Assembly: GCA_937877575.1 (NCBI GenBank)
Contig: CALFIZ010000154.1
Span: forward strand, 1 to 10,697
Length of the DNA: 10,697 nt
Origin: an uncultured Marinilabiliales bacterium
GTDB taxonomy: Bacteria; Bacteroidota; Bacteroidia; Bacteroidales; BM520
Reading direction: 5' to 3'
Shown here: piece by piece, positions 7,056-10,697 of the stretch
Layout of the letters: each line of letters begins with the position of its first letter
Position numbering within the stretch: position 1 is the stretch's first letter
Notes under the pieces: model-generated
Seen by the model: the letters and a program-made list of their open reading frames with translations, nothing else
The model's database searches: none
What the model was told of the DNA's origin: nothing
Translations under genes and position numbers: made by a program

Positions 7056-8204
7056 ATGAGTGAGGAAAAAATAAAAGAACTGCAACTTAAGGATTTACCG
7101 GAAGAAGATGATGAAGAAACCGGCAGTTTGGATGTCAAGCAGATTCTGAGAAGGATCTGGCAGAAAAAAATCCTGATTGTTTGCATAACATTGGTTTTTA
7201 TAGCAATAGGTCTGTTTGTCGCTTTGTCAAAGAAAAATTTTTATACAGCAACATGTTTGCTCGTGGCACAGACAGGTTCTACTAACGGTGGGGGAGGGGC
7301 AATGTCGTCAATTGCTTCTTCCTTTGGACTTTCGTTTGGGAATAATGCTTCAACCGGTGAACTGTCTCCGGTACTTTATCCGCAAATTATTAAGAATGTC
7401 GATTATCAGAAGGAACTGATGAGAACTCCATTAAACTTCAAAGGTTACGATGCTCCAATCACATTCATGGATTATTACAGTGATCCGCAATATTGTAAGG
7501 ACAAGGCTTTAAAAAATAATTCGAAGAAAACTCCAAACACCAGTCAGATTCAGATTACTGATTCCTTGTCTTCCATTAATACCTTAAATAGCAAAGAACA
7601 ACAATGTAAAGAACTGTTAGATGAGAAGGTTACATTATTTTATGAAAAAAGTGATGGTTATATTGTGTTAAGAGCAACTATGGATGAACCATTGGTGGCA
7701 GCTCAGCTTGCTGATGCTGCACTTCAACTCTTACAGAAATATATTACCGACTTTAAAATCCAGAAGGCAAAATCACAGCAGGAATATATTCGTCAGCGTT
7801 ATGATGAGGCGAAATTGCAGTATGAGCAAGCACAGAATGAATACGCCCGCTATCAGGACGCCAACAGGCTGTTAAGCACGGCTACTTCGCAGATTGAGAT
7901 GCAGCGTTTGCAGAGAAACTTTGAATTGGCATTCGCGCTTTATTCACAATTGTCGAGCCAACTTATTACTGCTGACCTGCAGGTCAAGGAGGACACTCCC
8001 ATACTTACGGTAGTGGATCCTATTGTCATACCCTACAAGAAGGCGGGGCCTCATCGTTCTCAGATTTTATTTGTCTGGGCAGTAGCAGGTGTTATCATTG
8101 GAATATTATTTGTTCTCGGCTTGGATTTCATATATAAGTCATTTGGATGGAAGCCGAAATGGTGGAAGGTGGAAGAGAGCGCCCAGAATAAAGAGAATAG
8201 ATAA
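7056..8204 (+). CDS. wzz: Wzz-type polysaccharide chain-length determinant (co-polymerase)
   Basis: This inner-membrane polysaccharide co-polymerase sets the length of the chains made by a Wzy polymerase and contacts the export channel. It has 382 residues: an acidic cytoplasmic N-terminus (DLPEEDDEETG), a first membrane helix at about 39-58 (ILIVCITLVFIAIGLFVAL), a large periplasmic domain, a coiled-coil stretch at about 223-270 (rich in Q, E, K and A), a proline-containing segment DPIVIPYKKAGP (321-332), and a second membrane helix at about 337-358. The short C-terminal tail (WKPKWWKVEE) has no Walker A or tyrosine cluster, so there is no fused BY-kinase. The start lies 12 bases after the export gene's stop, implying cotranscription and matched function. 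A Gly-rich run (GSTNGGGGAMSS) near residues 74-85 is typical of Wzz proteins of this phylum as I remember them. Polymer identity cannot be read from the sequence. Confidence 0.9.
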   Translation: MSEEKIKELQLKDLPEEDDEETGSLDVKQILRRIWQKKILIVCITLVFIAIGLFVALSKKNFYTATCLLVAQTGSTNGGGGAMSSIASSFGLSFGNNASTGELSPVLYPQIIKNVDYQKELMRTPLNFKGYDAPITFMDYYSDPQYCKDKALKNNSKKTPNTSQIQITDSLSSINTLNSKEQQCKELLDEKVTLFYEKSDGYIVLRATMDEPLVAAQLADAALQLLQKYITDFKIQKAKSQQEYIRQRYDEAKLQYEQAQNEYARYQDANRLLSTATSQIEMQRLQRNFELAFALYSQLSSQLITADLQVKEDTPILTVVDPIVIPYKKAGPHRSQILFVWAVAGVIIGILFVLGLDFIYKSFGWKPKWWKVEESAQNKENR

Positions 8205-8255
8205 ATACCTGTCTCTCACTTAGGATTTTAAGAGCATACAAATATTTTACTGCAA

Positions 8256-9815
8256 ATGCCTCCGGTTCAATCTAATAACAAACGCATAGCAAAGAACACG
8301 ATTGCCTTGTACGTGAGGATGTTTGTGAATCTCGTCGTGTCGCTATACACCTCACGGGTTGTATTGGCGACGTTAGGTATCGAAGATTATGGTATCTACG
8401 GTGTGGTAGGAGGCATTGTGAGTATGTTCTCATTCCTTAATGCTGCCCAAAGTGGTGCCACCTCACGTTTCCTGACTTATGAGATGGGGAAGGGAGACAA
8501 AAAGAAGTTAAAGGACACCTTTTCTTCAGCATTGATTGTGCATGTCATTATAGCCCTTGTTGTCATCATTCTGGCTGAAACCATCGGCATTTGGTTCCTT
8601 GAAAACAAGCTGGTTATTCCAGAGGAGAGAATGCATGCTGCCCGTTGGGTGTTGCAGCTCTCCATAATTTCATCTTTCTTTAGTATAACTCAGGTTCCTT
8701 TCAATGCCACTATCATCGCGCATGAAAAAATGGATGTCTATGCCTACGTGGAAATGTTGCACGTTTTTCTCAAGTTAGGCATCGTATATTTGCTGTTGAT
8801 GGTTGACATCGACAAGTTAATCCTTTATGCAGCATTAGTGCTCATGGTTACTATATTAATAGCCGTGATTTATCTGCTCTATTGCATTTTCCATTATGAA
8901 GAAGTCGGCTTAAGATTTATCTGGAACAAAGATATTATCAAGTCTCTGCTTTCTTTTTCAGGATTCAACCTGTTTGGCAACATGGGAGGTGTTTTCAATC
9001 TGCAAGGCACGAATTTCGTGGTCAACATGTTCTTTGGTGTCACTTACAATGCCGCCGTGGGTGTGGCCACCACAGTTTCAGGTGCCATTGAAGGTTTTGC
9101 GTCTAATGTGCTTACAGCATTTCGTCCTCAAATTACCAAGGACTATGCGCGGGAGGACTATCATGGTTTCGAGAAATACATTGACATGGCACTCAAGGTA
9201 ATTCTCATCATTTACTGTTTGGTTGCCATTCCTGCCTTCATTGAGATGGACAAAATACTCAGCCTTTGGTTGAAAGAAGTGCCGGTATGTTCCAATATCT
9301 TTTGTCGCCTGATGCTGATTAACATCTTTTTTACCACCATGCGCCATATCATTACGGTTGGCATTCACGCTACCGGAAAAGTCAGGACCATCAGCTTATG
9401 GACAGGATCGCTGCAAATTCTCAACCCTTTCGTGATATGGTTCTTGTATAAGGCAGGTATGGCTCCTCAATATACTTATGTCTCCATTATTTTCGTCAAT
9501 GCCTTGCTGTCGGCCATTGACTTGGGCTTACTTCACAGTTATGTGCCGCAAATCAGGATACGTAAGTTGGCTAAAGCCTGCCTGCTTGTGCTGGCAGTAT
9601 GCAGTGCTTCACTATTATTGTCCAATTATATTATACACTTAATGGACAGTTCCATTAGCCGGATTTTTGTGACCATTATTATATGCACGGTAATAACATT
9701 GTCCCTGTCCTGGTTCATCTGTCTTGAAAAGAGTCAGAAAGAAACCATTAAATATTATATAAGCAACAGATTACATAGAAAAAAACGTATTGCAGATTAT
9801 CAAAAAAACATATAA
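8256..9815 (+). CDS. wzx: Wzx-type oligosaccharide flippase (MOP superfamily)
   Basis: A polytopic inner-membrane protein of 519 residues that by family should move undecaprenyl-diphosphate-linked repeat units across the inner membrane for Wzy-dependent polymerisation. Long hydrophobic segments recur throughout, consistent with 12-14 membrane helices, for example ALIVHVIIALVVIILAETIG and LILYAALVLMVTILIAVIYL. The N-terminus (NTIALYVRMFVNLVVSLYTS, then RVVLATLGIEDYGIYGVVGG) is the characteristic opening of Wzx/polysaccharide-transport proteins in Bacteroidota. The C-terminus is short and basic (RLHRKKR). The gene follows the chain-length gene after 51 bases with no terminator or promoter that I can recognise, so it is likely part of the same operon. 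No Shine-Dalgarno site is visible. Its placement after wza- and wzz-type genes supports a Wzx/Wzy rather than an ABC-transporter pathway. Substrate specificity is not predictable from the sequence. Confidence 0.9.
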   Translation: MPPVQSNNKRIAKNTIALYVRMFVNLVVSLYTSRVVLATLGIEDYGIYGVVGGIVSMFSFLNAAQSGATSRFLTYEMGKGDKKKLKDTFSSALIVHVIIALVVIILAETIGIWFLENKLVIPEERMHAARWVLQLSIISSFFSITQVPFNATIIAHEKMDVYAYVEMLHVFLKLGIVYLLLMVDIDKLILYAALVLMVTILIAVIYLLYCIFHYEEVGLRFIWNKDIIKSLLSFSGFNLFGNMGGVFNLQGTNFVVNMFFGVTYNAAVGVATTVSGAIEGFASNVLTAFRPQITKDYAREDYHGFEKYIDMALKVILIIYCLVAIPAFIEMDKILSLWLKEVPVCSNIFCRLMLINIFFTTMRHIITVGIHATGKVRTISLWTGSLQILNPFVIWFLYKAGMAPQYTYVSIIFVNALLSAIDLGLLHSYVPQIRIRKLAKACLLVLAVCSASLLLSNYIIHLMDSSISRIFVTIIICTVITLSLSWFICLEKSQKETIKYYISNRLHRKKRIADYQKNI

Positions 9816-9818
9816 CAG

Positions 9819-10697
9819 ATGGATAAGATATTGTTGTTGGATACTTCAGTTGCCTCTTTCAACAAGGGCGATGACATCATTATGGAGTGTACCCGCAAGG
9901 AGCTTGCGCCGCTGTTGGATAACGCGTTCGAAATCTCGTTGCCCACACATGTGTCCCCGTTTCATTGGTATCAGGTTTGGCGCAATTCGGCGTACGTTCA
10001 ATGTATTGCCGGTTGTGTCTATAAGTTTGTTGGCGGCTCGAACATTCTCATCCCTAACCTGCTGACGCATTTCCCGCAGTGGAACATCAACTTGTTCAAT
10101 TACCAACCAATGAAAGGATGTATTTTGGTTGGTGTGGGGGCTGGTGCAGGCGCAGAGGGCAAGATGAGCAAATACACAAGGATGGTCTATCAACGGCTGC
10201 TAAACCATGATTTTTTCCATAGCGCACGCGACGAACGCAGCAAGCAGTATATCGAGAGACTTGGCCTCAAGGCCATCAATACGGGATGCGTCACCATGTG
10301 GATGCTGACCCCTGAGTTTTGCGCTGCTATACCTCAAGAAAAAGCTGACAAGGTGGTTTTTACCATAACAGCGTCAAAGCAGCCTAAAAAGAGAAAGCAT
10401 CACCAATTCTTGCTCGATACGTTGTTGGGGAATTACCACGAGGTGTATTTCTGGCCACAAGGGATTGAGGATCTTGGCCATTTCAAGTCGTTGGAAAACA
10501 CCGAGACCGTACATGTTCTTCCTGCCAGCAAACAGGCGTATGACGATTATCTGACCCATAACCAGACCGACTATGTAGGCACACGCCTTCATGGAGGCAT
10601 TTATGCCATGCGGCATGGGCGACGGGCCATCATCATCGCCATCGATGAACGAGCGCGAAGCATCAACGAGAAAAACCATTTGAATTGCATAGATTGC
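9819..10697 (+). CDS. Polysaccharide pyruvyl transferase family protein, 3'-truncated by window end
   Basis: The frame is open from ATG 9819 to the last base (293 codons, no stop), so the C-terminus lies beyond the window. It begins MDKILLLDTSVASFNKGDDI, the Rossmann-like opening of the family, where a glycine-rich loop follows the first strand. Further on come GVGAGAGAEG (about 107-116), ARDERSKQYIERLG, and the family signature TRLHGGIYAMRHGRRAIIIA (255-274) followed by IDERARSI. The family (PF04230) has a GT-B-like fold; characterised members transfer pyruvate from phosphoenolpyruvate as a ketal onto sugars, but many members in glycan loci are unproven. It starts three bases after the flippase stop, in the same frame (TAA CAG ATG), so translation is probably coupled. 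Sampled rows are richer in G+C (57% in 9901-9960) than in the chain-length gene (33% in 7501-7560), which may mark the start of a variable, exchanged segment. Confidence 0.85.
   Translation, partial: MDKILLLDTSVASFNKGDDIIMECTRKELAPLLDNAFEISLPTHVSPFHWYQVWRNSAYVQCIAGCVYKFVGGSNILIPNLLTHFPQWNINLFNYQPMKGCILVGVGAGAGAEGKMSKYTRMVYQRLLNHDFFHSARDERSKQYIERLGLKAINTGCVTMWMLTPEFCAAIPQEKADKVVFTITASKQPKKRKHHQFLLDTLLGNYHEVYFWPQGIEDLGHFKSLENTETVHVLPASKQAYDDYLTHNQTDYVGTRLHGGIYAMRHGRRAIIIAIDERARSINEKNHLNCIDC

Noticed and set aside
8205..8255. Possible hairpin (CTTA/TAAG arms) between the chain-length and flippase genes.
   Set aside because: The stem is only four base pairs with a bulged extension and no T-tract, too weak to call a terminator.
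9790..10679. Several open frames in other phases and on the reverse strand over the last 900 bases.
   Set aside because: The forward frame from 9819 is open to the window end and carries clear pyruvyl transferase-family motifs, so the others are shadows.

Overview
The window is chromosomal DNA from a member of the Bacteroidota, most likely the order Bacteroidales; the genus cannot be fixed from the sequence alone. The main reasons are a TAnnTTTG-type promoter (TATCTTTG, 4694-4701), starts without clear Shine-Dalgarno sites in A/T-rich leaders, a NusG paralog of the UpxY type at the head of a surface-polysaccharide locus, and a multi-SLBB export protein of the kind found in Bacteroidales capsule loci. 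All genes lie on the plus strand. No tRNA, rRNA, CRISPR array, insertion sequence or attachment site was seen.

Region 1 (1-3316) is housekeeping. It holds the 3' two-thirds or more of gyrA, cut off by the window start, followed after 27 bases by a secreted tetratricopeptide-repeat protein. The pair ends at a perfect 34-bp palindrome (3340-3373) that looks like an intrinsic terminator, although its T-tract is poor.

Region 2 (3374-4889) is regulatory. A UpxY/NusG-like antiterminator begins only 18 bases after the palindrome and carries an unusually long C-terminal extension. It is followed by a 295-base gap containing a good Bacteroidota promoter, an untranslated leader of about 180 bases and a 9-bp hairpin.

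Region 3 (4890-10697) is the start of a Wzx/Wzy-type capsule or exopolysaccharide operon: an SLBB-repeat export protein, a Wzz-type chain-length protein without a kinase domain, a Wzx-type flippase, and a polysaccharide pyruvyl transferase-family enzyme that runs off the window end. Together these would antiterminate transcription of the locus, flip lipid-linked repeat units, set chain length, export the polymer and possibly add pyruvate ketals. The polymerase and glycosyltransferases are expected downstream and are not visible.

The observations most worth following are: (a) the export protein seems to lack the N-terminal polysaccharide-export (PES, Wza D1-like) domain, as if about 100 residues had been removed cleanly at a repeated D-T-N-x-R motif; (b) the antiterminator has a helical C-terminal extension of about 115 residues behind a low-complexity linker; (c) the palindrome sits directly before the antiterminator gene with no recognisable promoter between them; and (d) the long leader with a promoter lies between the antiterminator and the structural genes.
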